This document shows positions 10,162 through 19,720 of a stretch of 64,000 nt of DNA, in pieces. The translations under genes and the position numbers were made by a program. Source of the stretch: Teratosphaeria epicoccoides (taxonomy: Eukaryota; Ascomycota; Dothideomycetes; Mycosphaerellales; Teratosphaeriaceae); NCBI GenBank assembly GCA_021401465.1, contig JADDMT010000003.1, forward strand, positions 645,415 through 709,414, given 5' to 3'. A model generated the notes under the pieces. That model had not been told where the DNA came from. It did not search any database and saw only the letters and a list, made by a program, of their open reading frames with translations. Numbering within the stretch: the stretch's first letter is position 1; each line of letters opens with the position of its first letter.

Positions 10162-10887
10162 ATGGCACGACAGTCGTTGGTCCTGGCCACAATCGCCAGG
10201 CTCATCGTGGCTCAATCAACGAGTGTCGTCACGCTTCCCTTCTACGGCGTCGAGGGCACCCAAGGAATCGACGCATCAGTCATAACCGTCGACAACTCAG
10301 TCACACAATACTCCCTCGCATGTCCGACCACCGCCACAGACGACGATTGTGGTCTGTTCTCCATTCAGATCCTGACATACGGGCCTTCTACGTACAACAT
10401 GTACATGAGTGACGACGGGTTCACGGGAACCCAAAACTGCGAGCTCGCCACAGTAACAGCCACTGCCGATGGACAGACTGCGACGGCTACCGCTGCTGCT
10501 TGCGCAGAAAGCGCGGCGGGCAGCAGCGCGAACTTCCCAGGTTCGAGCACGTCTGTGTATTCAGACACGGACATTGTGCAGATCCCTGTGACGATCACGG
10601 CGGGACTGGAGTCGGCGAAGGCTGGGACTACGGCGGCTACGACTGAGGCTAGCGCGACGTCGACGGTATCTGGGCCCAGTAGTGCAGCGGCGGAGGCGGC
10701 GTCGAGCGGTGCGTCTGCGAGCTCGGCGGCTACGTCGACGAAGACGTCGACGGCTAGCAGCACTGCTTCTGCAACGTCGCGTTCTGCGAGTGCAACGGCG
10801 ATTTCGGGTGCAGAGAGGATTGATTCGGTGGGCTTTGCGGTGTTTGGAGGCGTTGTGATTGCTGCGATTGGCATGCTTTCATTTTGA
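10162..10887 (+). CDS. Secreted Ser/Thr/Ala-rich GPI-anchored protein
   Basis: Single exon, about 241 residues. The ATG at 10162 is preferred over in-frame ATGs upstream because it directly opens a signal peptide, MARQSLVLATIARLIVAQS. The N-terminal half (VTLPFYGVEGTQGIDASVIT onward) is a compact module with four cysteines (SLACPTT, DDDCG, QNCEL, AACAES). From about residue 165 a Ser/Thr/Ala-rich stalk follows, typical of O-mannosylated wall proteins. The C-terminus ends in a hydrophobic GPI-type tail (VGFAVFGGVVIAAIGMLSF). It is probably a plasma-membrane or wall glycoprotein. No enzymatic motif is seen. It sits upstream of the secreted L-amino acid oxidase with no sign of shared control. 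Confidence 0.82.
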   Translation: MARQSLVLATIARLIVAQSTSVVTLPFYGVEGTQGIDASVITVDNSVTQYSLACPTTATDDDCGLFSIQILTYGPSTYNMYMSDDGFTGTQNCELATVTATADGQTATATAAACAESAAGSSANFPGSSTSVYSDTDIVQIPVTITAGLESAKAGTTAATTEASATSTVSGPSSAAAEAASSGASASSAATSTKTSTASSTASATSRSASATAISGAERIDSVGFAVFGGVVIAAIGMLSF

Positions 10888-11962
10888 AGACAGGGGGCTG
10901 GCATCGCTTTCGTTTTCCACCAACTTATATCCCCATGTGAGGCAGCGCTACAAAGTATCGATGCCATCAGGTCGATCCTCCGAACCGGCTCGTTCAATCG
11001 TCTTAGCAGCCCACTAACATCTGCGACAACATCTCTTAGTGCGTGGGCCCAATGGTACCAGTCCCAGACAAAGCGCCTCGTTCTGTTCTCCCGTCACTTA
11101 TTTAACAGCACATATAACGCCGGGTGTTGTTGATGCTGTTGCACTAGCGTCGCCTCTAGGACACAGAGCTCGAAATAAGTATCCTATACCTGCTGCATCT
11201 AAGGATTACAAGACGGAAAGGTTCTGAGGCTGCAAAGCCGAGGATATTCCAAATGGGCAATTGAGGAGTTCTGCTTCATCATGGTTCTTGCAGAAAATCC
11301 TTGTTCCACAGCCCTCTGTTCGGCATACGAGCTCGACACCTTGTAAAATCTCGTTCTGCTACATCCCAGCATTTGATGCATGACACCGAGACACACTCTC
11401 ACCACTATGACAGGTGCACTGCTATTCGCTTCAATGAGTGGTAGAAAGGTCTACAGAGTCGTTCGAAATGGACGTCGAGGGACATAGACCGATGCACCTA
11501 CGACAACAGCGTGTCCGCAGACCATTATTGGGCCGAAGAGATTCCTGAGATTCTTCAACAGTTTGTACGACCATTTTGTAGCAGGTACACGCAATATGTG
11601 TCGAGGCAAAGAGAGGCGAGAGAGATGCAGGTACATGCACGCTCGGGGAAGGGTAGATGCACGATGCGTGCCTGATAGGCCGTGTACATGGGACCCACGG
11701 ATCAGCCTGAAGCTAAAGGGGTGGTCAGACGCCCTATCTTGGCAGCATGAGAGATCAATACCAGCATGCCAGTCGGTGAGCATGCAAGAGGTCGAGCGAT
11801 GCAGGCTGCGCGGACAGCTGGCTGGCCGCCGCTATGACCTTTGGGAGAATCGGCGGCGGACCCACCAGCAATAGCAGCCGATGCCTGTAATGATATAAGA
11901 CGAATGGCAGGTTTTTAAATGCACTGAGCGTAGTACAGTCACCTCGGCCAGCCTGTTGCAAG
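10888..11962. other. Intergenic
   Basis: About 1.1 kb between the GPI protein and the oxidase. Only short frames without motifs. The last part must hold the L-amino acid oxidase promoter. Confidence 0.5.
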
Positions 11963-14064
11963 ATGTGGCTCTCAGCTGTACTGTGCGGCTTGGCATCTGC
12001 AAGCATCGTTCAACGATCAGCGACAATCTCGTTCCAAGATGGGCTGGTGGTAGAGGTGGGAGGGATGCACAATGTGCATATCGAGTACCATGCTCCGCTT
12101 GATGGAGAGCTGTCACTACACTATGGTTCCTGCAAGGCCCGATCAGCAGATGAATGTCACCACAGCGTTGGACGGACACACGTGGGGTCCCATTTATTGG
12201 CCAAGCGGCATCTCGCCCATCCAGAGCAGAGACCAAAACGATTCGTTTGGCTACCACCACAGGATATTGCTACTGGTGGTTGTCTGCATGTATTTTCCGA
12301 TGGTGCGTTGGTCGGGCGCTCACAGCCTGTGACGGCTGTATCGAGGAAGAACAAGCGTCGGGAGGCAGTGAGTTGACCGTGATACTATCAGAGCAGATTC
12401 GGTAGCTCATATCATCACAGGCTGCGGACATCATGGACGCTGAAGGCCCATGGTTTGATGGCGTGGAATATTTACAGGAGAAGGAACCTGACTCCATCTT
12501 CGTCTCGTCCGTCAAGTCGAAAGAGTTCGGCATCATCGGTGGCGGCATGTCTGGCCTCATGACGAGCCACCTACTCGATTCAGTCGGCATCCACAACTGG
12601 AAAATCATTGAAGCGTCCAGCCGAATTGGTGGGCGCGTTCATACTTCCTATCTCAACGGGACCAGGCCAGATGAGTACCAATATCAGGAGATGGGCCCAA
12701 TGCGCTTCCCAGTCAGCATTACGTACACTGATCCAGACGAGACGATCGAGATTATGGATCACCGCATGGTCTTCCAGCTTGCGGACGTGTTGAACAAGCA
12801 GAACGGCAATGCGTCGGAATACACGGTCAAGTTCATCGAGTGGATCCAATCTGCCGACGGGGACCCAGCAGCTACCTCGAAGCGTCGTCCTGATGGTACT
12901 GTGCCCAGTGTAGCCGAAGCGTCCGTCATCGCTGCGTATCAAGACGACGCAAACTTGACGTACTCCAACGCGACCGCCGTGGCTGTGGCGAACGATGACT
13001 TCGAGGACTGGATTAAGATGGATAGAGATCGATACGCCTTCTTTGCCAAGAACATCTTTCAGGCTCATAAATGGGCAGTCGACAATGGATACTTCCATTT
13101 CTCCGAGGCAGGATACCTCAATTACCTCAGAAAGATCAGCGCGAACATCACGGACCAAGTGGACGACATCTCCGATGACTTCCCGGCTTGGGAGTACGAG
13201 GACGTCTACTTCGACGCTACAGAATGGCGGACCATTGATCAAGGTCTCTCACGGCTGCCGACTGCATTTGGTCCGCAAGTGCTCAATCGGACTATCTTCA
13301 AGACGGCCGTGCAGGGCGTGAAGTGGAACGAAACCACAGAAAAGATGACAGTCGAGTACCGGAACAAGAACCTCTTCGACATCGAGCCCGAGACTATGGA
13401 CTTTGACTACGTCGTCGTTGCTGTGCCTTTCAGCAAGGTCCGTCTCTGGCGTCTACCCGAGTACACCAATCTCCTGAGCCGTGCCATCGGCCGTCTGAAC
13501 TACGATCCGTCGTGCAAAGTCGCTCTCCACTACAAAACCCGCTTCTGGGAGCACCTCGACCACCCCATATTGGGCGGCTGTGGAAGCACAGACATACCAC
13601 AGATCGGCAGCATCTGTTACCCCTCGTACCAGATCAATTCCACCCTCCCCGGCGTCATTCTGGCATCTTACGTCTCGAATGTCGGTGCTCGCTCTGTCGG
13701 TTCGATGACAGACGAAGAGCATATTGCCTATGTGCAGCGTGCAATGGTTGAGATTCATGGCGAAATTGCGCAGGAGCAATTTACTGGTGCCTATGATCGG
13801 ATCTGCTGGGAGTATAATGAGTATGAGGCTGGTGCTTGGTGTGATCCAACAACAGGCCAGCAGGACTTGTACCTGCCGGCGTACTTCCACACGGAAAAGC
13901 ATACGGTATTTGTTGGTGAGCACACAAGCTATACGCATGCGTGGATCTGGTCGGCGTTGGAGAGTGCGGTGAGAGGGACGACGCAGTTGTTGCTAGATAT
14001 GGGCTTGGTCGATGAAGCGAAGGAGATCACAGAGTTTTGGATGGCGAGGTGGATTTCGATGTAG
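11963..14064 (+). CDS. Secreted L-amino acid oxidase (flavin amine oxidase)
   Basis: Two exons: 11963-12367 and 12421-14064, with a 53-nt phase-0 intron (12368-12420); about 682 residues. Exon 1 gives a signal peptide (MWLSAVLCGLASASIV) and the fungal LAO N-terminal segment with LSLHYGSC, THVGSHLLAKRHL and RFVWLPP. After splicing the protein runs through GPWFDGVEYLQEKEPD into the FAD fold FGIIGGGMSGLMTSHLLDSV with IEASSRIGGRVHTSYLNG, the amine-oxidase GG motif. The C-terminal FAD contact is TVFVGEHTSYTHAWIWSALE. The enzyme oxidatively deaminates L-amino acids to 2-oxo acids, ammonia and H2O2, and the signal peptide makes it secreted. Such enzymes are used for nitrogen scavenging. Length and motifs match the family, with no lesion. 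Confidence 0.92.
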
Positions 14065-14192
14065 AGGCAAAGTCGAATGTGTACAGCGTGCTGACAGCCG
14101 GTCGCGACAGGAGGCTTTAGACCGGATGGTCTTGGCTCCGTGCCCGTCAGTTTACGTGGTCCACAGCCAACCTCGCATAGCCCATGCTCCAT

Positions 14193-14579
14193 TCATCTAT
14201 CCTTCCGATGCGCCTCGATTGCGCTGCCCCAGAAGACCTCTTGTAACGATCTGTCAGGAAGCAGGAGTATAGAGATCCCAAGGCGTTGATATTTCGCGGG
14301 AAGGGATTCGGCATCGTCAGTCGTTGTTGACCTGACGAGAAGGAAAGTCTTCAGCCTCCTTGGACCCATTTCGTGCGGTTGTAAGATCTTGAATCTCACT
14401 ACAGACGCGATGGAGTACAGCGGCATGTCACCTGCCTGCCCTACTTGGGGCTGTGCGAACATGACTTCGAATCCGATTTGTCCGCAAAACCCGTCATAAC
14501 GGCAATCCGTCGCGATCCATGTGGACAGATCAGGCAATGTAACGACAGGCAGGGTCACGCGGAAACTGTTCCCTCTCAT
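14193..14579 (-). CDS. Possible small protein downstream of GCP3
   Basis: An open frame of 128 residues from the ATG at 14579 (starts MRGNSFRVTLPVVTLPDLS, later VVRFKILQPHEMGPRRLKTF). Its codons look protein-like and the frame is open further upstream to a perfect donor (GTAAGT, at about 14684), which suggests a spliced upstream exon. No start codon is seen between that donor and the GCP3 stop at 14762, so the 5' end is unresolved. No family is recognised. It could be a separate gene, a relic, or part of the GCP3 3' region. Confidence 0.3.
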   Translation of the reverse strand: MRGNSFRVTLPVVTLPDLSTWIATDCRYDGFCGQIGFEVMFAQPQVGQAGDMPLYSIASVVRFKILQPHEMGPRRLKTFLLVRSTTTDDAESLPAKYQRLGISILLLPDRSLQEVFWGSAIEAHRKDR

Positions 14580-14761
14580 CTCGAAAGACGGCAACGGTAC
14601 CGATGGTGCTATCCGAGCTGACTGCAGGAAGCTGCAGGGTAGCTGGCAGCGTCTCGCATATTGTATGATTCGGCAGGATACTTACCAAACTATGCCACCA
14701 ACGACGTCCGGCTTTGCGAAGCCTTTGAAGCAGAGAAGGTGTGCAGCTGAGAGGCGCAGCA

Positions 14762-17506
14762 CTATCCACCGCCGCCTGATCGACTCCCACTACCCACCAC
14801 CTTCTCCTTCCCACTCGCGACACCGCCACCATGCGCTCTCTTCCTTTTAATCGGCGCATAAACATCATTAAAATTCATCACTACGCCCAAGAACCTCATA
14901 TCCACATCCGGCTGATACGCCAAATCTCCCAACAACACATTCACTCTCGCTCTAAAGTCCACTTCCAAGCTCTTCAAACGCTGCCTCAGAGCATCGAGCA
15001 TATTCTTCTCGCCCTCCGGACCCAGCGGAATCAGAGGCGGTATAGGGCTATCAGTCGCGCCGGAGCGATCGAGTCCACCGCCGCGGCCGCTTGGAGCAAG
15101 AAACGGAGACGTAGCGGCGTCTTCGTCGGCTTCCGTGAGGCCCCAGCGACCGGCTTTGGTGCGCGTCTCGATTTTGGCGGCAAGTTCTTGACGTTGGGTG
15201 AACTCCGCGACGCTGTAGCTGTAGAGGGAATCGACTGCGTCTCGGTAGGCGAGCATGAGTTTGAGGATCTCGTGAAGCTGGGCTGTAAAGTCTATGCCGC
15301 CTCCGCCCCCTAGCAGACCCTTTCTTGTGATGCTGCGGAGGTAGGCTGTATGTGCTGAGACCAGCGTGTCGAGTGTGGCGTCAGATTTTCGAATGGCTTT
15401 CTGGAGGCCTTCCCAGCCTGCTTCGATCACCTCGAACAAGATGTAGTATTGCAGCTGGTCAACAAAGTGCACCATCTCTGCCAGGCCGCCTCTCGCTCGA
15501 GTCCAGTCGGCACCTATTTTGTCGCTCACTGCTCCCAGGACGCCTCGGGCACCAGTCTGCACTCTCCGCCACGTAGCACCCAAAGCAAACTCTACTCTCT
15601 TGACTCGCCAGAGGAAGTTGAACACTTTAAGGTACTGCTTGCTCGCCCACGGCGTCACGATGACATCTAAAGGAGAGTCGACGCGGTACTCAAGTGTGAA
15701 GACATCCCATCCAATTTCGCCATGGCTCAGCTCTAGCATACGTGCATCAAGGCGACGAAGCACGTCTGCAGAGTCGAACTGCGCGTTGGAGTTGCGGATA
15801 GCATACTCCAGCTGAGCAGTCAGAGTGTGCCGATATTGTGAGTTGGCTGGGCGATCCAAATTGCTCGCCAGGCTCTCCATGAGCAATGCAATGAAGTCGC
15901 CCTGTCCCAGCAAAAGATACTTCTTCAGCGCCTGCAGGTGAGAAAACAGCGCAAACTTGTTCTCCAGAAGATGTATGAGGTGAGACATGACAGTCTTGTA
16001 CGCCTCATCGATGCTCGTGCTCAATGTCGCCGTGTCGCCATACCTCAATTCCTTCGAGGCAGATTTGCTGTAGCTCTCCACCCACTGACTGTCACCGCAG
16101 CCATAACGGATGAAGTTGAGAGCTTTGCCGATCAGGAAGACACGAGTGGCGAAGTCTGAGGTGATGATGGATGGTATCATCGGTTCTTTCAGCAAATATT
16201 TGCTTTCCCACACACTCGTCGCTCCGCTGTCTTCATACTCTGTGTTCTCGTGCACAAAGAACTCGAGGTATGGATCTTCAAGCTCTCCGTCGTAGATCCA
16301 GGCGCGGAGCATGTTATAGAAAGGCTTTGTGATACTGCCTAAGAGGCGCTCGGCGAAGTTGTGTACAAACCGGTCGCCGTGAGAGGCGGCGTAGGAGTGG
16401 ATCAGCGTGATGAGCTCTCCGCCCTTCTTCCCTTTCGAAGACTCCACGATCAGGCTCATGAGTCTCAACGCAAGCGTCGATTCTCTTGTCCAGAGTACAC
16501 ATCGCTTGAGCGTCACGCCTGCCGCGCCCAACACACCTTTCGGTCCCTGCTCATCTAACTGCGCCAGTGCTCGCCGTATCTGACCCTCAAGCGTTGCTAC
16601 CACCCCCAGATATGATCGCAACTGTGCACCGATCGCGGCTCTCAGACTCTGCCCTACCAAGCCACCCTCTGAAGACTCGACGAAATCCGCCAAGCTTCTG
16701 TATAGCAGCGAGGGCTCCGCAAGCGTATGCAACAACGAGACAATGGGCAGAGGCAGAGTCGGCGGAAGCATCAACGACTTCTGATCAGGGAATGCCAGAT
16801 TCGTGGAGCTCAAGCCTTGCAACGTGAAGGGCAAGTCTCTCAACAATGCCGCCTCGCTCGGCTGCATCTCCCCTCCCTTCCTCGGCTGCTCTTCAAGCTC
16901 AGGCTCAGGCCGGGCAGACGCAGTCCGAGGTCGCGAAGGGGCAAACCTCGCTCTATCCCTCGTGGGCGGCGGTCTTCCATCTGGTCCTTCCGTGCTCTGC
17001 ATTCTCGGCAATCCATTTCGTGCAAAGGCGGCATCAATTACCTGCACCTCCCCATCCTTCCTCCGATCTGTCACCGCGTCCTCAAACTCGTCCTCATCTT
17101 CCTCTCCATCTACCGCTTGCTCCTTCTCACCGACGCCATTGCTCCTTCCATGTCCGCTTCCTCTGCCTCCATCCGCCAACCGATGCAAAAAGTACAATAT
17201 GGCCCACTTCTGCCCCAAGACCGGCTGCGCCAATAGCCGCGAGTACAAATTCCGAAACTGTGTCGCCTTCTCCGGGCTGTTGCTCTCGCGTATGAGTCGT
17301 TGCTGGATCAAGTCCGCCGCATGATTGACGTCTTCTGCGACGCTGGCTTCGGGCTCAGCGTCGACCAGATACCTCGCCACGCCGTTGGCTTCGTCCCATC
17401 GTTGATCTGCGGTCGCTTCGTCTTCGCCCGGGTACTGTGTGACCAGTCGCTCGAGCAATTGCTGCAGCGCGTTCTCCACCCGCTCCTCCCTGCTGCCGGA
17501 GGACAT
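14762..17506 (-). CDS. Gamma-tubulin complex component 3 (GCP3/Spc98 family)
   Basis: Single exon, 914 residues, ATG at 17506. The N-terminal 125 residues are helical; about 125-220 is low-complexity and charged. The Spc97/Spc98 core begins at ALLRDLPFTLQGLSS (about 220) and runs to the end, with LLHTLAEPSLLYRSLADFV, MLRAWIYDGELEDPYLEFFV, LLGQGDFIALLMESL, NSNAQFDSADVLRRLDARML and FLWRVKRVEFALG, all family hallmarks. The C-terminus DVDMRFLGVVMNFNDVYAPI is specific to GCP3 (Alp6, Spc98). The protein binds gamma-tubulin in the small complex at spindle pole bodies and nucleates microtubules. The gene is clean over 2.7 kb, which argues against a high indel error rate in this assembly. Confidence 0.93.
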   Translation of the reverse strand: MSSGSREERVENALQQLLERLVTQYPGEDEATADQRWDEANGVARYLVDAEPEASVAEDVNHAADLIQQRLIRESNSPEKATQFRNLYSRLLAQPVLGQKWAILYFLHRLADGGRGSGHGRSNGVGEKEQAVDGEEDEDEFEDAVTDRRKDGEVQVIDAAFARNGLPRMQSTEGPDGRPPPTRDRARFAPSRPRTASARPEPELEEQPRKGGEMQPSEAALLRDLPFTLQGLSSTNLAFPDQKSLMLPPTLPLPIVSLLHTLAEPSLLYRSLADFVESSEGGLVGQSLRAAIGAQLRSYLGVVATLEGQIRRALAQLDEQGPKGVLGAAGVTLKRCVLWTRESTLALRLMSLIVESSKGKKGGELITLIHSYAASHGDRFVHNFAERLLGSITKPFYNMLRAWIYDGELEDPYLEFFVHENTEYEDSGATSVWESKYLLKEPMIPSIITSDFATRVFLIGKALNFIRYGCGDSQWVESYSKSASKELRYGDTATLSTSIDEAYKTVMSHLIHLLENKFALFSHLQALKKYLLLGQGDFIALLMESLASNLDRPANSQYRHTLTAQLEYAIRNSNAQFDSADVLRRLDARMLELSHGEIGWDVFTLEYRVDSPLDVIVTPWASKQYLKVFNFLWRVKRVEFALGATWRRVQTGARGVLGAVSDKIGADWTRARGGLAEMVHFVDQLQYYILFEVIEAGWEGLQKAIRKSDATLDTLVSAHTAYLRSITRKGLLGGGGGIDFTAQLHEILKLMLAYRDAVDSLYSYSVAEFTQRQELAAKIETRTKAGRWGLTEADEDAATSPFLAPSGRGGGLDRSGATDSPIPPLIPLGPEGEKNMLDALRQRLKSLEVDFRARVNVLLGDLAYQPDVDMRFLGVVMNFNDVYAPIKRKRAHGGGVASGKEKVVGSGSRSGGGG

Positions 17507-18229
17507 GTTGACGTAGGATCATTGTCAGGACTCAAGCGTGGACAGTCATGTTGTCACGCGACTTGCACGCGTCGGAGCGGGGCTGATTTGGGCCAATTGC
17601 CAGCAGTGTCCACGGGTCTCAGATAGTATTCAATGCATTGCACCGGGCGACTGACAGTACTTAGGGTTCACGTGAAGCAAGTAGCACATTACGTTGTCAA
17701 CCAGAACATTACGGAACGCCAGCTATTCTGTGCCGAACGCTTACTGCTTTCTGTGCCAGGAACGCCAATCCGTCCCAGCCGTCTCAGCCGTCCCAGTGTC
17801 TTCCTGGTACACGCACTCACAGTGTTGCCGCTCAGATACAGTGCAGCCCGCCCGTAAAACAATTCTTCAATAACAATACCACCCATCTGTGCATGCCCTG
17901 TAACGCCTTCGCGCCGCCAAGCCCACAGTTCATGATCTTACCTATGTACAGCGGATCAACGTCTCCTCTCTAAAACCGTAGTCGCGTAAGCGCCTCCCTG
18001 GCTTATTTTTCGTGATGAAGACGTTCGTGCGGAAGACGGGCCACGCCAAACGCCAGATGTCGTGGAGGTTCCGGAGGCGGATGCCAACGCCCACGATGCG
18101 GCGCAAGCTCTGGCTGTAATGTGCCGGCAGCATAGTGCCGCAGGTTTACATATGCAGGCTCTGCTGGAGAAGACTCCTAGCCACTTGATGCTGTCAGTGC
18201 CGAGGCCGCGAGATCACTGACGTGTCCGC
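17507..18229. other. Intergenic
   Basis: Between GCP3 and atfA on the same strand. It must hold the GCP3 promoter at the left and the atfA 3' flank at the right. No gene is seen apart from a possible short last exon of atfA, noted in the atfA entry. Confidence 0.5.
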
Positions 18230-19720
18230 TTACCTTCTCTGCATATTGGCTTGCTGCATCTGACCCTGGTGCATACCCATTGGACCTCCCCCCATCGCCA
18301 TACCATATGGATTTGCATATTGAGGTGCATCACCAGCAATCTGTTGCATTGCTGGACCAGATATTCCCTGCGCCTGTGAAACCGGGCAGTCCTTATGCGC
18401 CAGCAACAGCGTCTTCAACCCGACAATCTCTTCCCGCAACTGCGTGACTGTAGCGGCCAGCGCGTCGTTCTCCGTACTGAATATCTCAACCTTTTGCTGA
18501 AGGTTGGCCAACCATTGCTTCTTCCGCTGACGGCATTTGAGCGCGGCAACGCGGTTGCGTTCCAAGAAGTTCTTGCGCTTTTCCTCGTCGGTCATCTTCT
18601 TGCCGTCAGGTCCATGCTCATCTTGTTCGTCCATGTCCTGATCATCTTCCTCATCTTCTGGCATCGCGTTTGCCTGGCCATTGGCACCGCGCTGCTTTTT
18701 ACCGCCCTTACTTGGTGTCTCATCGGTTTTCCTCTTTCCGTTAGCCGCCTTGCCTGTGGACCCACCCTTCTTCCCGCGCCCTCGTGTCTGCGGTTTCGAG
18801 CTCATCCCTCCATCCGAGAACTCGCCTTGTCCATTCTCGTTGCTCCCACCAGACATCGTGCTGCCCACGCTCGCTTTGTTCTGACGTGCAGCCATGTCTG
18901 CGTTCTGCGTACCCTGATATCCCTGCTGTTGCTGTTGCACGCCATAGCCTTGCTGAGGACCACGCTGGCCACCAGCTTGTGCAAGCATGAAGAGACCGTT
19001 TGCGGCGTCGTTGGTTTGGTGCGAGCTGAAGGGGTCTTGATTGTCTTGTTGCTGGTTCTGCTGGCCTTGGTGGAAGGGCTTCGCGTCGAGGTCTGGCTGG
19101 ATGTTCGGGTTCTGTTGCGGTTGCGAAGTTGCGCCGTTAGGGCCCATGTACGGTTGTTGTTGCGCGCGTGCTGTCATTGCGGTACGGTGGAAGTCGAGCG
19201 TGTTGGGCGTCGCACCGCCGCTCTGAAGCTGGTTGAACATCGCCTGGGAGCTGGGCGACGGCTGCGGGAACATTGACCCGCCGCCACCAGGCGTGAGGCC
19301 AGTGCGAAGAGAAGATTCGTTCGGAGTGGGAAAGTTGCCTTGGAAATGATGGTCGTTGCTAAAGTAGTCGTTCGAGGCGGTCGGACCTGTGAGCATAGCA
19401 GGACTCAGTGGACCAGATCGTAATGATCCAGCCCAGTTAGGCGTGTTTCCTGGGAGAAGTGAAGCTGGCGATGTCAAGCTTCCCACGCCGGGAAGCTGGG
19501 TCTTTCCGGGCGTTTCGGCCGGGTTCCCAAAGGCCGTCTCGAACGGATTCGGCTCTTTCCCAAGCAGACTCTGGTTGTGCTGGCCACTAAAGTAGTCGTT
19601 GTCGCCGTTTTGCGTTGGCTTTGGAGGGGGGGCGAGGGGACCATTGGTAGTAGGCGCTGCCTCCTTTGCTTCGTCCGGTTGTTTTATGGTAGGTACGTCG
19701 GGTTCTGGAGCGCGGGACAT
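18230..19720 (-). CDS. atfA: AtfA/Atf1-type bZIP transcription factor
   Basis: 496 residues, ATG at 19720. The N-terminus carries the Aft1 regulatory blocks: NDYFSGQHNQSLLGKEPNPF, then LPGNTPNWAGSLRSGPLSP, with many Ser/Thr-Pro sites fitting control by the Hog1/Sty1 stress MAP kinase. A second block (NDYFSNDHHFQGNFPTPNES) and a Gln-rich region follow. The bZIP lies at about 375-440: RKNFLERNRVAALKCRQRKK with the N-x2-AA-x2-C-R DNA-contact residues, then a leucine zipper (LANLQQKVEIFSTENDALA, VTQLREEIVGLKTLL). This family binds CRE-like sites and governs oxidative, osmotic and conidial stress responses. The TAA stop lies inside a good splice donor (AAGGTAAGC), so a short last exon may exist. 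Confidence 0.93.
   Translation of the reverse strand: MSRAPEPDVPTIKQPDEAKEAAPTTNGPLAPPPKPTQNGDNDYFSGQHNQSLLGKEPNPFETAFGNPAETPGKTQLPGVGSLTSPASLLPGNTPNWAGSLRSGPLSPAMLTGPTASNDYFSNDHHFQGNFPTPNESSLRTGLTPGGGGSMFPQPSPSSQAMFNQLQSGGATPNTLDFHRTAMTARAQQQPYMGPNGATSQPQQNPNIQPDLDAKPFHQGQQNQQQDNQDPFSSHQTNDAANGLFMLAQAGGQRGPQQGYGVQQQQQGYQGTQNADMAARQNKASVGSTMSGGSNENGQGEFSDGGMSSKPQTRGRGKKGGSTGKAANGKRKTDETPSKGGKKQRGANGQANAMPEDEEDDQDMDEQDEHGPDGKKMTDEEKRKNFLERNRVAALKCRQRKKQWLANLQQKVEIFSTENDALAATVTQLREEIVGLKTLLLAHKDCPVSQAQGISGPAMQQIAGDAPQYANPYGMAMGGGPMGMHQGQMQQANMQRR

Noticed and set aside
8449..14064. Secondary-metabolite cluster around the monooxygenase and oxidase
   Set aside because: No polyketide synthase, NRPS, terpene synthase, transporter or pathway regulator nearby; the P450 and hydrolase are 10 kb further and separated by housekeeping genes.
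18395..19276. 293-codon plus-strand frame opposite atfA
   Set aside because: Leu/Arg/Cys-heavy composition and fully antisense to the bZIP gene, whose domains are unmistakable.
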